Assembly (NCBI GenBank): GCA_963693365.1
Contig: CAVNZM010000011.1
Location: 9,267,010 to 9,331,009, forward strand
DNA: 64,000 nucleotides
Direction of reading: 5' to 3'
Source of the DNA: Amoebidium appalachense
Lineage: Eukaryota > Ichthyosporea
Part shown: positions 13,261 to 25,973 of the stretch, piece by piece
Numbering within the stretch: position 1 is the stretch's first letter
Layout: every line of letters starts with the position of its first letter
Made by a program: the position numbers and the translations under genes
Notes under the pieces: model-generated
Told to the model about the DNA's origin: nothing
Databases searched by the model: none
Seen by the model: the letters and a program-made list of their open reading frames with translations, nothing else

Positions 13261-13951
13261 ACAGCGTAATTCGTATGTTACAGTATTGCCACAGACCACC
13301 GTGACACGGGCAATCACCTTAATATTCGTACCCAACACCTTCGTTTGTTTTTCACATGCATGAACAAAAGTTCTGCATCGACTTTATTACATGCATTCTG
13401 TGCACCAAGAGTGCAAATTCGTTGGGGCATGGCAGCAGGAAGGGCCATACATGAGGCATATGTTCGTAATGTGTTTATCTATGAAAACTACATCAGCAAA
13501 GGCCACCCACCCATCCATTCGGTATCATTCGGGCATCATAGATATTAGAATGATAGTACCCACCCACGAACCCACCCTTCATCCAACACTATATCAGTCT
13601 AATACTCTTTTTGTTAAATTCTAATATCCGGTTATTTTAAGGTATTAGAACGATATCCATGTCTAGATATCATTCTGATATTGGAATAGCCCCCGAAAAA
13701 GCCCGAAAAGCCCCCCAAAAAAGGCGTTGTTCTACTTGTTGCTCTATCCTTTGGCCATCCAGCTATGTATCATTCTGATAACATAATGGATATTGGAATG
13801 ATACATACCCTCAAATGCTCCACGTTTTCAGATAGGGGTAAACATATCTGAATGAGACTTGAATAGTACATTACAAAGTACAAAAAGTGCCCTCGTTGGT
13901 GATAAACGGTTATCCAAATGATATCCCACTGATATCATTGCAAGAACGGGA

Positions 13952-14211
13952 GGTGTATTATAATATCTTTGTATGCCGTATTATGGTATTGGTATGATAG
14001 AAGAAAATGAAATGATATTCCTTTTCTAATATCAGAATAGTCTCATTCTAATACCGTGAATGATATCCAAATGATATCTATTGTAGAAAAGGGGCCGGTG
14101 TATTATAGTATCTTTGTATGCCCTATTATGGTATTGGTATGATAGAGGAAAATGTAACGAAATTCCTTGCCTAATATCATAATAGTGTCATTCTAATATC
14201 GTGAATTCCAA
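13952..14211. repeat. AT-rich tandem repeat, about 145-bp unit, two copies
   Basis: Unit 13952-14096 is followed by a diverged second unit from 14097. Both begin GGTGTATTATA and contain CTTTGTATGCC and GGTATTGGTATGATAGA. The surrounding 13.5-14.4 kb is AT-rich and full of short palindromic words such as AATGATATC/GATATCATT. No gene is seen there. Confidence 0.75.
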
Positions 14212-14427
14212 ACCTCATATCATAATAGCACTATTCCAATATCTTAAAATCGTGGAACATTTAAATCTGTACCCTATTATAGTATCATAATTGAGAGACA
14301 TGTATATCATTATGGTCACCTTTGATTGTCGTTGTGGGCATCATAGTGGTCACTTAAAATATATCATTCGTGTACCATAATTGTACCATTTTATTGATTC
14401 GTTCCGTCGTCGACGCCCCCCCCCCCA

Positions 14428-14468
<41 letters not shown>

Positions 14469-14750
14469 CGGGTCGATCTGCTATTAGCACTAAACTGTAT
14501 TCAGCACTTAAGAATAAAAATCCTCTATGAAAACTACTCCGGGACGTGTGTTGCCTCTAGGGGGACATCCCCTTGGACGAAAGTGAACCTGCAATGGTTG
14601 TAAACCACGGCAAGCCCCCAGTCATCAATTTATTGATCCGTGAGGTCCTTGTGCCCAAAAAACGGGGGAAGTCTTCGCCCCGTGAAAAAACAGCACGTAT
14701 GTGGGGATCAATGGGGGTTGAGTGTAGGGTGTAGGTGGGTGGGTGAAAAA

Positions 14751-15082
14751 AGAAAATATAGCTGTAAAGCTGTAGGTGCTAAACACAGAAGATGTGTTTG
14801 TTGCTTGCTGATCTGCTAAAAAACTGTCGTGCTTATGTACCTAAGGCTACCGAACTGAGCCTATCAAAATCGATCTAGTGTTATGTGAAATCTGATCCTG
14901 AGCCAATCAAACTCGGTCTAGTGATCTGTGGAATCTGATGTTTTGATCGGCTAATAGGTGCCCGTATGCGGGCAGCCGAACGCGAACTGCTAAAACATGA
15001 AACGAAGCCTGTTGATATCGGACACCCATCCTACGCGTTTACCCAGAAAAATATTTATGTCAATAATTTCCACAAATAAAAC
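14751..15082 (-). repeat. direct repeat A (copy of 19480-19823)
   Basis: This copy has the same orientation as the second at 19.4-19.8 kb and runs from GAAAATATAGCTGTAA to ACAAATAAAACC. Since the second copy lies just upstream of the DIRS-like gag frame on the minus strand, the pair may be terminal repeats of one element or two separate insertions. Confidence 0.75.
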
Positions 15083-15318
15083 CAAAACAAAAAAATCGAA
15101 AACAAAAAAAACCCAAAAATCTCAAGTCAAAAAAAAAAACAAAACCCAAGTCAGACATAAATTTTCTAGGTCTCGCTCAAAGAGAACTATGTATGTTTTT
15201 CAAAGGTTCTAAGACACACGCCCAGTGTGTGTTAATACCGTCACATTTTAACCTTCAAAACAACCAAAATAAAACATAACAATATACTAACATTTTTGTT
15301 AGTTAGTATACTAAAATA

Positions 15319-15716
15319 TTATTTCTTTTTCTTGTGGTTCAATTTCTTGGGGGGGGTCTTTATGGGTGATTTTGCGGGCCGCTTATTGGCGACGCGCGAC
15401 GCCTCGTCGCTGCTGCTGCTGCCGCTCTCACGCTCCTTGTCCCCCGCACCGCCAACCACCGACATGTTGCCGTCCAACATCTTGGGGTCCACCACCTTCT
15501 CGACGATGACGTTGGTGTCGGGGATGGGCTCGGCCTCCTTCACGACGATGTCTCCGTCGTTCTTGTCCTTGTTGCCTCGTTGATCTCCTCGGCCTCCTGG
15601 ACCTTAGCCTCGGCCTCCTTGGCCTTTGCCTCGGCCTCCTTTAAGTTAGCCTCGGCCTCCTTAGCCTCGGCCTCCTTGGCCTTAGCCTTACGGACGCGCT
15701 CGTACTGCTTGATGTA
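15319..15716 (-). pseudogene. terminal exon encoding Lys/Glu/Ala-rich coiled coil and basic tail, one frameshift
   Basis: On the minus strand an acceptor (CCCCAACAG) precedes an exon that encodes a K-E-A heptad-like coiled coil, then an acidic and Ser-rich stretch, and ends in a basic NLS-like tail (KKLNHKKKK) before TAA. The frame breaks once near 15560; one inserted base restores it. It could be the 3' exon of the MULE-derived gene upstream, but phase 0 here does not follow phase 2 at 20041, so intervening exons would be missing. Confidence 0.5.
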
Positions 15717-15915
15717 CTGTTGGGGCAACAGAATGACGTGTTAGTCTTACTTGGTAGTGTAATAAAATCAAGGATGACCATGAGTACAGTCTCGGTAGCT
15801 TTTGTGCACATGCATATGCATACTAATTTTCAACTATATGGTGATTCTGCTGCAGGCTGCCGACCTCAGAGTCGGGCATCCTCATTGTGTGTGTGTGTGT
15901 GGCTGTGTGGGTGTG

Positions 15916-16071
<156 letters not shown>

Positions 16072-16224
16072 GTACTTACGGTGAGATGTGAGTTGAGTGA
16101 GTGCACGTGTGCACGGTGCTGTGTGATATGTTTGTATGGATGCACGTATACTTAAGTACACGTGTGTGTTTTTGTGTGTGTGTGTGTGTGTTGCATTTGT
16201 AGGTGTGAGTGAGCAAGTGAGTGA

Positions 16225-16255
<31 letters not shown>

Positions 16256-16542
16256 TTGTGTGCAAACGGGTGGGGTGGGGGTGGGGGTGGGGGTGGGGGT
16301 AGAAACGGGCTGAGTGAGCTTTGCTGCTTGTTCGTGGCAATTAATTGGAAACTGTGGGCCGTAGGCAACTTGATTTTATTTACAGTGGCCGAGGTTAAAT
16401 GAGGCACAGCCCAATTTACTACTATTACCCTGGGCACAACCCAGACTAGTGACTTACTCCCTCCCTACCTGTACCAGCGGACAAATTGAATACAAACCTT
16501 ATAGAGCAAAACCCCACCTATTGTTGTTTCACAACAGAAAGA

Positions 16543-17472
16543 TTAATTCCTTACGACAATACACTGCTCCTGTTTGTATGCAAAAGAGATGTACAAAGCG
16601 CAGCCGCCTTTCTTGCCACGCCTAAGTTCAAAAACGAGAGGATTCTCGTCGGTGACCACCAGGGTACCATCACCTATAGGCTGTTTCCTTTTCACAATCA
16701 CGTCCTCTACGATGCCAATTTTACGTGTTTTCTTAACAACTTCAGTATAGTTTCTAAGTAGAGGCTTGCTGGTGACCTTAGCACTGTGGTCTAGTCCATC
16801 CTCGGTGTTAAAAAACTTCTTTGCATCCTGCAGATTTTCAAAGATTGTCTTAATTGTTAGCTCGCCTTGATCTTTTATGGCTTCAACAACGGTCGCGCAG
16901 AGATTTTTCTTTGCGTAGTATGCTAACTCCGTCCAAACCGCACCATTCACGTCATACTTCAGAGGGCCAGCATACATTTTCTTGTTAGCATTCATTCGAG
17001 TTCTAATCTTGCGAGCTGCCCTCTCCATCTTGTCGTTTTGTCCTTCAATTCTCCCGTCGTCTGTGAACACAGGAAACACCGGACAACGCTGCATCGAAAA
17101 AGGCACAGGGCCCTTTCCCTTGCTGACTTTCTCGCGCCACGCGTCTACCTCCACCTGTCTTTCAGATCTAAGGCTTAAGGCACCACACGTAAAGTGCCCC
17201 GTTTACCTTCGAAGACCATAACACGAGGAACACGTTTTCTTTTGTGAAGGGTGTTTGTGCAACGAAGCAAGCCTTTTTGGGTGCATAATTGTTTTGCACG
17301 AGCGTGACGTTTCGTCAGCAAAAACTGTGTTTTCTGGGACTGTTCTAGGGATCTTAGTGAGAGGCTTGGGGAGTCCGTTTTGGAACACAGCGAAAGCAAA
17401 GAAGTTAGCGCCTGCCATTTTTTGTGTTGAAATGAAGTATACACTGCACTTTGAAACGGAGTTTGTGGCCAT
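16543..17472 (-). CDS. unrecognised two-exon gene, 296 codons
   Basis: Exon 1 is 17207-17472 (ATG at 17472) and exon 2 is 16543-17167. A 39-bp intron starts GTAAAC and ends CCTTAG, and phase 2 closes exactly. An alternative ATG in the same frame lies at 17625. The protein is basic, with a Cys/His/Lys-rich middle (CKTIMHPKRLASLHKHPSQK) and a lysine-rich C-terminal half predicted mainly helical. I recognise no domain and no membrane segment. Its intron is far shorter than those of neighbouring genes, and it lies between the two copies of a direct repeat (14.75 and 19.4 kb), so it may belong to a mobile element. Function unknown. Confidence 0.5.
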
Positions 17473-18188
17473 GGTGTGAAGTAACACTAACTTCGAGGCT
17501 GCAAAGAACGTACGTTTGTGTTGCAGCCCCAGCTGCAGCTGTAGACTGTGCCGAGCTGCCCGCTGGGCACATGGCTCGGGATTACACCAGCATGAATCCC
17601 TTCGCAAATTGCCTGTGGGGGTCATTGGTCAAGCATTGAAATAACTCTCAAGCGCCCCAAAATATAACCATGATACGCCGAAGAAATATACATGTAATCA
17701 TCGGAAACGCTGATTTGATCTACGATTGAATGATTTATACCATCTGTGCTATATTAGCCACTCGGACGCCTGCAATAGGCGAATTTTAATCTGCCTGCTG
17801 TTTAAAAATCTGGGAATTTTTCTAAGTCTAATTAATGGCTCAGGAGCCATCGTTCGCGGATGGGTCGGACAATCTGCAGTGTGGGATGCCCGTGCACGCG
17901 GGGGTGTGGGCGGACACAGAGTTAGAAGAAGGGGGGGAGGGAGTGCTAGGTGAGTGTAAGGGGGGGGAGGCTCATGGGATGGGGGGGGGGGTAAAATTAT
18001 GTGCAGTGGCCAGAATAACGTCTTTGTGTAGGGACATTTATTCTTGGCGCGCGCGGGCGCCGTAGTTGGCCTGCAAAAATTTGTACTCAGCCCTAGTGGC
18101 CCGTTCTCCCGAGCTCCGTTTCCTTGTACCCGTGTATCCTAGCTCCTAGCCCCTATGTTCTATCTGTGTGTGTGGGTGTGTGCGTAGA
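17473..18188. other. no gene seen
   Basis: Unique-looking sequence 3' of the DIRS-like gag frame on the minus strand. There are no exons or RNA genes I can support. Any recombinase or reverse transcriptase expected after gag is absent. Confidence 0.5.
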
Positions 18189-19367
18189 CTAGGAATTGTG
18201 CTTGCAGTCTTTGCAGGGGTGTGTGCCAGAGCTGGGCGGGCACACGTGGGAGAAGGGGCAGGGCTGCTTAGCGCAGGACCGACCGTTAATGTGGAAATTC
18301 CTGCAGTGCGTCGCGGGTAGATCCACGGGTCGGGCCGGTTTTGCCGGGCCGGGTGGCGGGCCAGGGCGGTTGGGGGTTTGTCCCCCGCTGGGCTTGTGGG
18401 GCGGCTTGAAGCCATCAAGACCACTGCCGGGCTTGGGGTACATGGGACAGGCCGCGCTGGGGTGGTCGGGGGAAGCCACAGCGCTGACATGCGTCCGGGA
18501 TGAGCAGAGTGGGTGGCAGGAGGAGATCCTGGTGGAGTTGGGCGAGCAGGTTGGGACACTCGATCGGAGCCCGACCCTGCTGGTGGGCAACTGTACGGGC
18601 GTCCAAGTCGTAGTTGTGGATCTGGGCCCACGGGTATCGGGTGCTGAGGCGAGTGATGTGCTGAGTCCAAAGTACGTCCTTGTCCGTGGGGAGGTCGAGG
18701 TGGTGCTTGGCGGCCATGTAATGGGTCCAAGCTTGGATCCAAATGACGAGGGAACGCAGCCTGAGGAGAACGGGTTTGTCATTGTGAAAAGTCTCGAATG
18801 ATGCTGCCGTCGTCGGCCATGCGCAGCTGCTGACCTTTCTTGGATGGGCCAGGAGGGCTGCGGGGGTGAACTTATACAGGTCGACGAAGCGATTGGCGTG
18901 CAAATCTGCCAGCATATTCGCGGGGGGAAGCGGCAGTGTGCCTGGCTGAATGTCGCCAGTGTTCTCACCTGTGATGGGCCCGGGGGCGCGGGCAGGGCAG
19001 GTAAGTCCAGGTCAGGGCCGAGATGCAGCCCCGGGGAAACCTCCCTGGGTGCGGAGGGCGCGGCTGGGGGCGCGGGAGGGTCGCGGTTGGTGAGAGCGGC
19101 CAGGACGCCGGCCATCTGGGTGCTGAGGGCGGTGAGGGCGGCAAGGACGGCATCCTGAGAAGTCATTGGCGGGGACGGCGGGGCCTGAGGAGGGACTTCA
19201 GGAGTAGAGGGGAGAGTAGCCGGAGGGTCCGTGGTGGTATGGGCCTCCGGAGGCGCGTCGGTGCCCGCGGGAGCGTTGGTCAGCCTGTTGCGGAGGTCGC
19301 TGCGGGTCAGGCGCTTAGGTGCCGCGGCAGGGGCGGTGGCTGAGGCCTGGCGCTTTTTCGGCGGCAT
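18189..19367 (-). pseudogene. DIRS-like retroelement gag (ORF1) with Cys/His zinc finger, frame-broken
   Basis: The start MPPKKRQ and the Pro/Ala-rich first 135 codons are in one frame. The conserved core lies in another frame at about 18450-18915 and contains 'W..aw..Y' and 'YPWAQIHNYDLDART', like the W...YD..fR block of gag-like ORFs in DIRS and related elements. The last part returns to the first frame with a C-X8-C-X4-C-X3-H type finger (CRNFHINGRSCAKQPCPFSH) and a second C/H pair before the stop. Two compensating shifts show decay or sequence error. Terminal-repeat-like sequence lies just upstream at 19417-19823. Confidence 0.6.
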
Positions 19368-19416
19368 GCTGACCGGCGTAGGGAAAGATAGTGAGAATGA
19401 AATGAAAAGAAGAAAA

Positions 19417-19823
19417 GAAAATATAGCTGTAACTTAGGGCTGTAGGTGCTCAACACAGAAGATGTGTTTGTAGCTTGAAAAGAAAATATAGCTGTAAGGG
19501 CTGTAGGTGCTCAACACAGAAGATGTGTTTGTAGCTTGCTGATCTGCTAAAAAACTGTGGTGCTTATATACCTAAGCCTATCGATCCGGGCCAATCAAAA
19601 TCGATCTAGTGATATGTGAAATCTGATCCGAGCCAATCAAAATCGGTCTAGCGATATGTGGAATGTGATGTTTTGATTGGCTAATAGGTGCCCGTGTGCG
19701 GGCAGCCAACCGCGAGCTACTAAAACACGAAACGAAGCCTACATGGTTATGTCGATACCGAACACCCATCCTACGTGTTTACCCAGAAAAATATTTATGT
19801 GAATAAATTCCACAAATAAAACC
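19417..19823 (-). repeat. direct repeat B with internal 63-bp tandem duplication
   Basis: Copy of the repeat at 14751-15082 in the same orientation. Its left 63 bp (GAAAATATAGCTGTAA ... TTTGTAGCTTG) is present twice in tandem. It sits 50 bp upstream of the ATG of the gag-like frame, the place of a 5' LTR or leader. Confidence 0.75.
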
Positions 19824-20641
19824 TTTACGGCACGTGTCTCATTCGTGCATACCCTGTGCAGTGTGACAGCACTTGGCAAGCCGGCATAGGATGTACCCCT
19901 GTGACCTCACCCTACTACATAACCGTTGGTGATGTGTAAATGGATTGCAACATGAAATGAAGAAGGGTGCAAGCGAACTAATCATGGAAACTAGGGGGGA
20001 GGGGGGGGGGGGAGGGGGGAGGGGGCCGGGGGGCACTTACTGTCCATAGTCCGATGTCAAGTCAAGCAGACCAATGAACTCCTGCTTGAGGCGGTCCAGA
20101 GTACGCATGTCCGTACATGAACCCATGTCGGAGTACAGGCGCTGCAAGTGGTTCTTGGTGGCATCGGTGAGGGGTGCAGACGCAAGACGAGACGCAAAGT
20201 TGCGATTCTTGTGTGGCAGGCAGTTGAAGTGGCTGTTGGCCCCAAGAACAGCCCTGGTGTTCTCAGTGCCCGCTATTTGGTTGTCTGTGCACGGCAGGGT
20301 TAAATTGTTAGTGGTATGCCGGTTGTCATTTGCCCCCTGGCGTTGTATAAGGAAGAAAGAAGATGCTACAGAGAAGAAAAACAAGAAAACCGTCTCTTAG
20401 TGATCACTACGTGTGTTTGCTCTTGTATTCTGTAGTAGGCAAGGGCAAGGAAATCGCTAAATCTGCTCCTGCGTGCGCCTTGGTTGCAAATTCAAATAGG
20501 TGAGTTGTGTGTGTGCACGTGGTTTTGAATACGGGTGTGGTGCATGCGTGCGTGTGCGCGCGCATGTGTGTGCGGCACGGTGCATGCGTGCATGTGCACG
20601 CGCGCATGTGTGCGTGCGCGTGCGTGCCTGTGTGCTCGTGG

Positions 20642-20672
20642 GGAAAAAAAAAAAGGGGGGGGGGGGGGGGGG
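20642..20672 (+). repeat. poly-A/poly-G tract within the MULE intron
   Basis: A run of A followed by a run of G lies between two MULE exons. It is one example of the mixed homopolymer tracts seen throughout. Confidence 0.7.
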
Positions 20673-21481
20673 TAACTAAGAAGGCGCCGGGGGGCAGGGG
20701 GGGGGGATAACCTACCGACATCAGCCTCGTCGGTTATGATGGAATCCACAGCCCCGGGCTCAATGGTAAGACCAACCTCGCCCAGGATTTCTAGGGCGCT
20801 CTTTAGAATCCATCAAGTGATGGCCTTGCTCTCGGACTTGGTAAATGCGTAGATGGCTATCTGGGTAGCGGCCAGTGTTTCTCGGACATTCACGCTGCAG
20901 AAGCGCCAGCCGTCATCACTGATGCCCTTGTGGGTGTAAGCTATGTGGAGAGTCTGCATGTGAATGGCATGAGCAGTCTCCCCCGGGCCCCCCCCCCCTT
21001 CATTACACGCTTACCACACACAAACACCACACACACACACTGCAATATCACACCTACACACACACGCACACACAAACACACATGCACACACACACATACA
21101 GAGGAGAGGGAGCCGTTGAGTGAGATAAAAACAGACAAGCCACCACACCAAACAAAGCACCACAACCCACATTTCAACCTGAAGAGAAAACTTTGAACAC
21201 AAATAAGACCAAACGTACGGCACACAAGAGAACCACAAAACACCTTCATGAACATGTATGTGGGTACTGAAGGGCAGTGAGTAAGGATAATAGATGCCCT
21301 CACACAAAACAATACACACAACTGCACCAGAATTGCACCTGCACACACACACAAGCATACACACACACACACACACACGCATGGACACACATCACACACA
21401 CACTCACACACCTCTCTCAGACACACACTGACACACACACACATACACCCACACATCCACACACCCGCACACCCACCCCCC

Positions 21482-21512
<31 letters not shown>

Positions 21513-23520
21513 ACAGGAAGCACAAGCCTGTACGTGCTCTACACGTGACGGATGCGATGCAAACCGATGTGCACACGAGTTATCGAGACAGAGACACCAA
21601 GTCATAGCATCACAAGCTGACCACATACCTGACAGAGTGTGTACAGCAGGCCAATCCCCTTCGGGTACATCAGCACGACACCATCAATGATGCTATTGCC
21701 CATGTGCACCTTAGACCGGGCACCATACTTCTGCGCCGCCAGCCGGAACACCTCCGTAAGTCTCACTACTATGGCTGCAGGGTCGGTAAGGGCCCTTGCT
21801 GATGTCCGACCTTTGCCGAGCATTTGCTGCACCCGCTGGGCAACCCTCAACGCAGTTGCGGAAGGTGGGGCACTTGTGCATCAAGCACTTCCTGAGTAAT
21901 GAACAGCGGGGAAATGTGTGTGAGCGATGGTTTGTGTATGTACTTGGGTGTGTAACAGCACATGAGAGTGAATGTGGGGTGTGGGTGCGAGTGTGTGAGC
22001 GAGTGTGAGCATGAGTTTAAGTGTATGAGATATGAGTGTGTGTGCTGTGTGAGTGAGTGTGTGCATGCATGTGCATGCATGTGCTAGTGTTATCCACCTA
22101 ACCTTTGTGAATCTACGTCAGCCTCAGCTACAACCGGTGAGGTTTTGTCTATGAGGGGTGGTGGTGGTGGTGTGTGTGTGTGTGTGTGTGTGGGTGGTTG
22201 GGTGATGGGGGTAGCGCAGTGGGTGGTGTGAAAAAGAAATGAGAGTGGGGGTGGGGGTGGGGGTGGGGGTGGAGGGTGTTTGTGTGTGTGTGTGGGTTTT
22301 GGGGGGGGGGGGGGGGGGGTAGAAGAGTGTTGAGGCAAAGCGAGGAGAGTGTGAGCGAATGAATGAGTTATGCAGGATACCTATAGGGAATAGTAATATG
22401 CATACTAGTATGTGTGAAGCACATGAGGGGATGCCCACCTGATGTCTGAAGGTGACCCAGCATTTGACAACGAAAAAAGCCGCATGTACTGCTCTTTAGG
22501 AAGCGCTTCTAGCTCGTCGCAAAGGGCTTTGCCTTTTTTTAATTTGACATTTTGCCGCCGATGGGCTTCGTACAACTCTGGGCCCGGGCAACAGCCATTG
22601 CCGTGCTCCAGAACGGTCTTGGTGCGACGATAGGGCTGGTCGTGAACATTCGCCACTCCCTTTCTCACTGGGTGCCACAGTGTGCATAGACCCTGAACGT
22701 GCAACTGACCCCGTCTACGCATTGAAACAGCCCCTTCTTCGTGGCAGGCACACCCAGGCACGTGAGTTTAATCATCCCCGTGCTATCGGTTTGGGCAGTT
22801 GAGACGTAGACTAATTGACGGCCAGCGGCATAGGACCGTACACACTCGATGAAGGCAGCACGATTGGGGAACTCCACAGGGAGATCTGCTGATGCAAGAA
22901 AAGAGAGTCAGATAAAGATTAAACACAATAGGTGGTCTGTATCTAAGGGTGAAGCAGAGCAGGGAATGAACAAGTGTAAGGGTTATGAAGGAGGAGTGCC
23001 TGTGGTATGTCTATGTGAGTGTGGGACAGTCAACAAAACGAGGTGACACGCAAAATGACAACCCACGAACTTTAATCAAGAAAGCAGCTACAGGGAAGGG
23101 GCAGGCCCCCCACATCTGCCCTAAACACATCTAGCTTCAAGTCCGACGTTTGTGAGAGTGAAAGTACACACTCTTGGCACGGGGAAGTGGGGGTGCCCGG
23201 GGGGGGGGGGGGGGGGGGGGAGGTATATCCTGCAATGCTTTAACATACATATGTTTGTTTGTTCTTATGATAGAAGCAGGAACACACACATACCTTCCAT
23301 TGCCGGGCCACAGTTCACTGGGGCTTGCTGGTAGGAGTGTGTGGGATTGGGGTCTGAGCTAGCCAGCTGTTCCAAATTAACCCCTGCAGCATGCATCGTG
23401 TTAGAAATGAATGTGTTTACAGTGCGGATGTGTGTACTGTGTTTGCGTGTGCTTGTGCATGTGTGCACTGCAGCAGCGATTGTGTGCGCGTGCACGCGTA
23501 CCATGCGTGTACAGTGTGTG

Positions 23521-23551
23521 TGTGTATGTGTGTGTGTGTGTGTGTGTGGTG

Positions 23552-23584
<33 letters not shown>

Positions 23585-23606
23585 CATGGGTGCGTGTGTG
23601 CGCGTG

Positions 23607-23673
<67 letters not shown>

Positions 23674-23722
23674 ATGCGTGTGTGTTTGTGTGTGTATGTG
23701 TGTGTGTGTGTGCATGTGCGCT
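23521..23722 (+). repeat. (GT)n microsatellite with interruptions
   Basis: GT alternation of about 200 bp lies in the minus-strand intron between exon 23294-23383 and exon 24004-24087. Confidence 0.9.
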
Positions 23723-24707
23723 GCCAAGGCAAAGCTTCGTGGCGACGGAGTGAGTCTATGTGTGTGGTTGTGAAAGGGTGGGTAGGTTAGAGGGTGAGAA
23801 GAGAGAAGGGAGAGGGGGGAGGGGGGGGAGGAAAGGGGAGAAAGAGAGAGGAGAGAGAGTGTGTGTGCGCGCGGGCTGTGTGATTGTGCGAGTCTGTGTG
23901 TGTTTTGCTCAAACTTTAACTTGAAGAGGGCGGGGGCGGGGGCCGGCGGGGGGGGGGGGGGGGGGGGGGGAGCGGTTGTATGGAAGGAGGACAGGGGACA
24001 CACCGGGAATGGGCATGGGGCTTGGCTGTAGAGACACGGGTTGTGGACTCTGTAGAACCCATGAAGGTGGTGCCGCTGGCTGATTCACTGGACCAACAAC
24101 TAGTGAACACATATTTCCTTAATAAGTTGCCTACACCGGACCCAGGTGTGCTCTTGCACACTTCTTGCGCCACGGGTAGTGTGACTTAAGAATTCATCCA
24201 CAACCATAGTGTGATACAGTTAATACATTTGTACGTTGTCTCGTATAAAGCATTGTACAGTACGAAAAGGGGGGAGGGGGGGGTAGGGGGGGAGAAGGAG
24301 GGGAGGGGCGGGATAGCATAGTAGGGTAGGAGGGATAAGAGTTGCACAGAAGTCTAAGACGGACAGTGTTTTGCAATTGTGCAAAAAGGGCGCACTCCCT
24401 CACGGGGGGTCCGGTCATTGCGGAGGGGGCGAATTCAGTGCTGTGTTGTCAGTGGGGGGGAGGGAGGGTGGGGGGTGGGGAGAGGTTGATGCGTTATAAA
24501 GTACAAAGTACACACCAACAACAGACGGGGAGGGGAGGGGAGGGGGGGAGGAGGGGGGGGGGGGGGTGGACACCTTCCATGTGTTCGATGAGTGGGATGA
24601 GTGTGTGTGTGGCACGTGTACGTGAAGAAAGCAGAGGAGGGAAGCAGAGGAGCGGGGGGAGGGGGTGGGGGGGATGAGTGTGTGTGTGGCACGTGGATAC
24701 GGTGTGT

Positions 24708-24721
<14 letters not shown>

Positions 24722-24776
<55 letters not shown>
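24722..24776 (+). repeat. poly-G run of 55 bp
   Basis: The run is preceded by a short GT array. The whole 24.2-25.6 kb stretch is G-rich on the plus strand with no exon seen apart from 25610-25644 on the minus strand. Confidence 0.9.
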
Positions 24777-24778
<2 letters not shown>

Positions 24779-25495
24779 TTGGGTGAGCGGCACACGTATG
24801 TGCATGGTGTGTGTGTCTGTGTGTTTTCTTTTTTTTTTTTTTTGGGGAGGGGGGGGGAGGGGGGAGGGGACTCTTGCGCAAGCAGCAAACATTCATATGT
24901 GAGTTTGTGCCCGTGCGGTGCAAACACGTCTTTGAGTGTCTGCGCGTACGGTTGCATGCAAAGCTCTTTATGAGTGTAAGGACAGGTTTTCAAGGAACAT
25001 GAATGGAATGAGAAGGGAAGGGGGAAACCAAGCACACACACCTTGCAAGGGGCTGTTGCAGACAGTACGTTCACTCGAGAATGTGTGGACCATGATGCGA
25101 AGGAGGAGAGGCTGAGGATGCAAGCTTGTGAGGGTCTAAAATTCCCTGCTGACGTGCACAAGAAGAGAAGGAAGAGGGCGGGAGACCTGTGGGGGAAGAT
25201 GGTGTTGGGCGGCGGGGGGGGGGGGGGGGGGGGGAGGGGGGGAGGAGGGGGCGGGGGGGAGGGGGAAGAAAGGGAGGGGTGTTTTGGGGGGAAACGCCGG
25301 GAAGGGAGGGGGTTGGGGTTGGGGGGAGGGGGTTGGGGTTGGGGGGATGATGGGGAGGCGAGGGGAAGAGGGGGGGAGTGAATGGGGGAGGGAGGGGTGG
25401 GAGGGGGCCCGGGTCCCGGAGTGAATGGGGGAGGAAGGGGGTGGGAGGGGGGAGGGGTGGGGGGGGGGAGACGATGGAGGAGGAAGGGGTGGATG

Positions 25496-25532
<37 letters not shown>

Positions 25533-25973
25533 GGGGAGGGGAGAGGGAAGGGGAAACAGGCATGCATGTGGCACCTTGCGCCGTCGTCTGAGAAGGAAAA
25601 GGTCTCCACCTGGGCCATACTGCCGGTGAGGACGCAGGAGGCATCTGAAAGGACACACTGCATTAGCTGGCGTCTTGCAAAGGATTGTCTGTTGTGTATG
25701 TAGCTGTTCTACCTGCGAGGGGCACAGATGACCTGCAGCCACCAGGGTGGAACGGCCAAGTATCTGCAAGAAGTTTAAGTCAGTTCTGTTACTCCAGCTA
25801 AGCGAGGTGACAGAAATGACAGGTGAGTACTACCCAGAGGACGGTAATCGACAGCTGCTGCGGCCATTCTTTTGCGGCCAGCGCGAGCGGCAGTGCACAG
25901 CGCCACAACATTTTGAAAAACGGCCTTTTGTAGGCGAGGCAATAGAAAACGGTCCGTTGTTTATTTACAAACG

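Larger units (their letters stand above)
20041..25763 (-). pseudogene. intron-containing MULE transposase-derived gene, broken
   Basis: Phase-linked exons: 24004-24087 (Pro/Gln-rich), 23294-23383, 22439-22888, 21629-21845, 20716-20953, 20041-20284. Two small exons farther upstream, 25733-25763 and 25610-25644, fit each other but are not linked. Exon 22439-22888 carries a FAR1/FLYWCH-like zinc domain (FPNRAAFIECVRSYAAG ... CTFRVYAHC) and a helical 'AHRRQNVKLKKG' linker. The next exons give the MULE transposase core: LHIAYTHKG, IYAFTKSESKA, SIITDEADV and FNCLPHKNRN. The usual first catalytic Asp (LHID) reads Ala. There is a TGA at 22665-22667, a frameshift within that exon and a second TGA at 20813-20815; both TGAs fit CGA to TGA change at CpG. 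It was probably a domesticated or old transposase, now dead. Confidence 0.7.

Noticed and set aside
20429-20500. Possible plus-strand exon between TTCTGTAG and GTGAGT
   Set aside because: Splice-like ends are good, but it lies in an intron of the minus-strand MULE gene whose exons join in phase without it, and no partner exon is near.
20813-20815. TGA as a sense codon in an alternative nuclear code, given in-frame TGA in the MULE and GT31 genes
   Set aside because: TGA also serves as the stop of the GT31 gene and the 47-59 kb gene, and no in-frame TGA occurs in the 14-exon ITFG1 homologue.
24415-25769. Pro- or Gly-rich frames of up to 413 codons
   Set aside because: They follow poly-C/poly-G tracts and overlap on both strands; only the short exons 25610-25644 and 25733-25763 have splice support.
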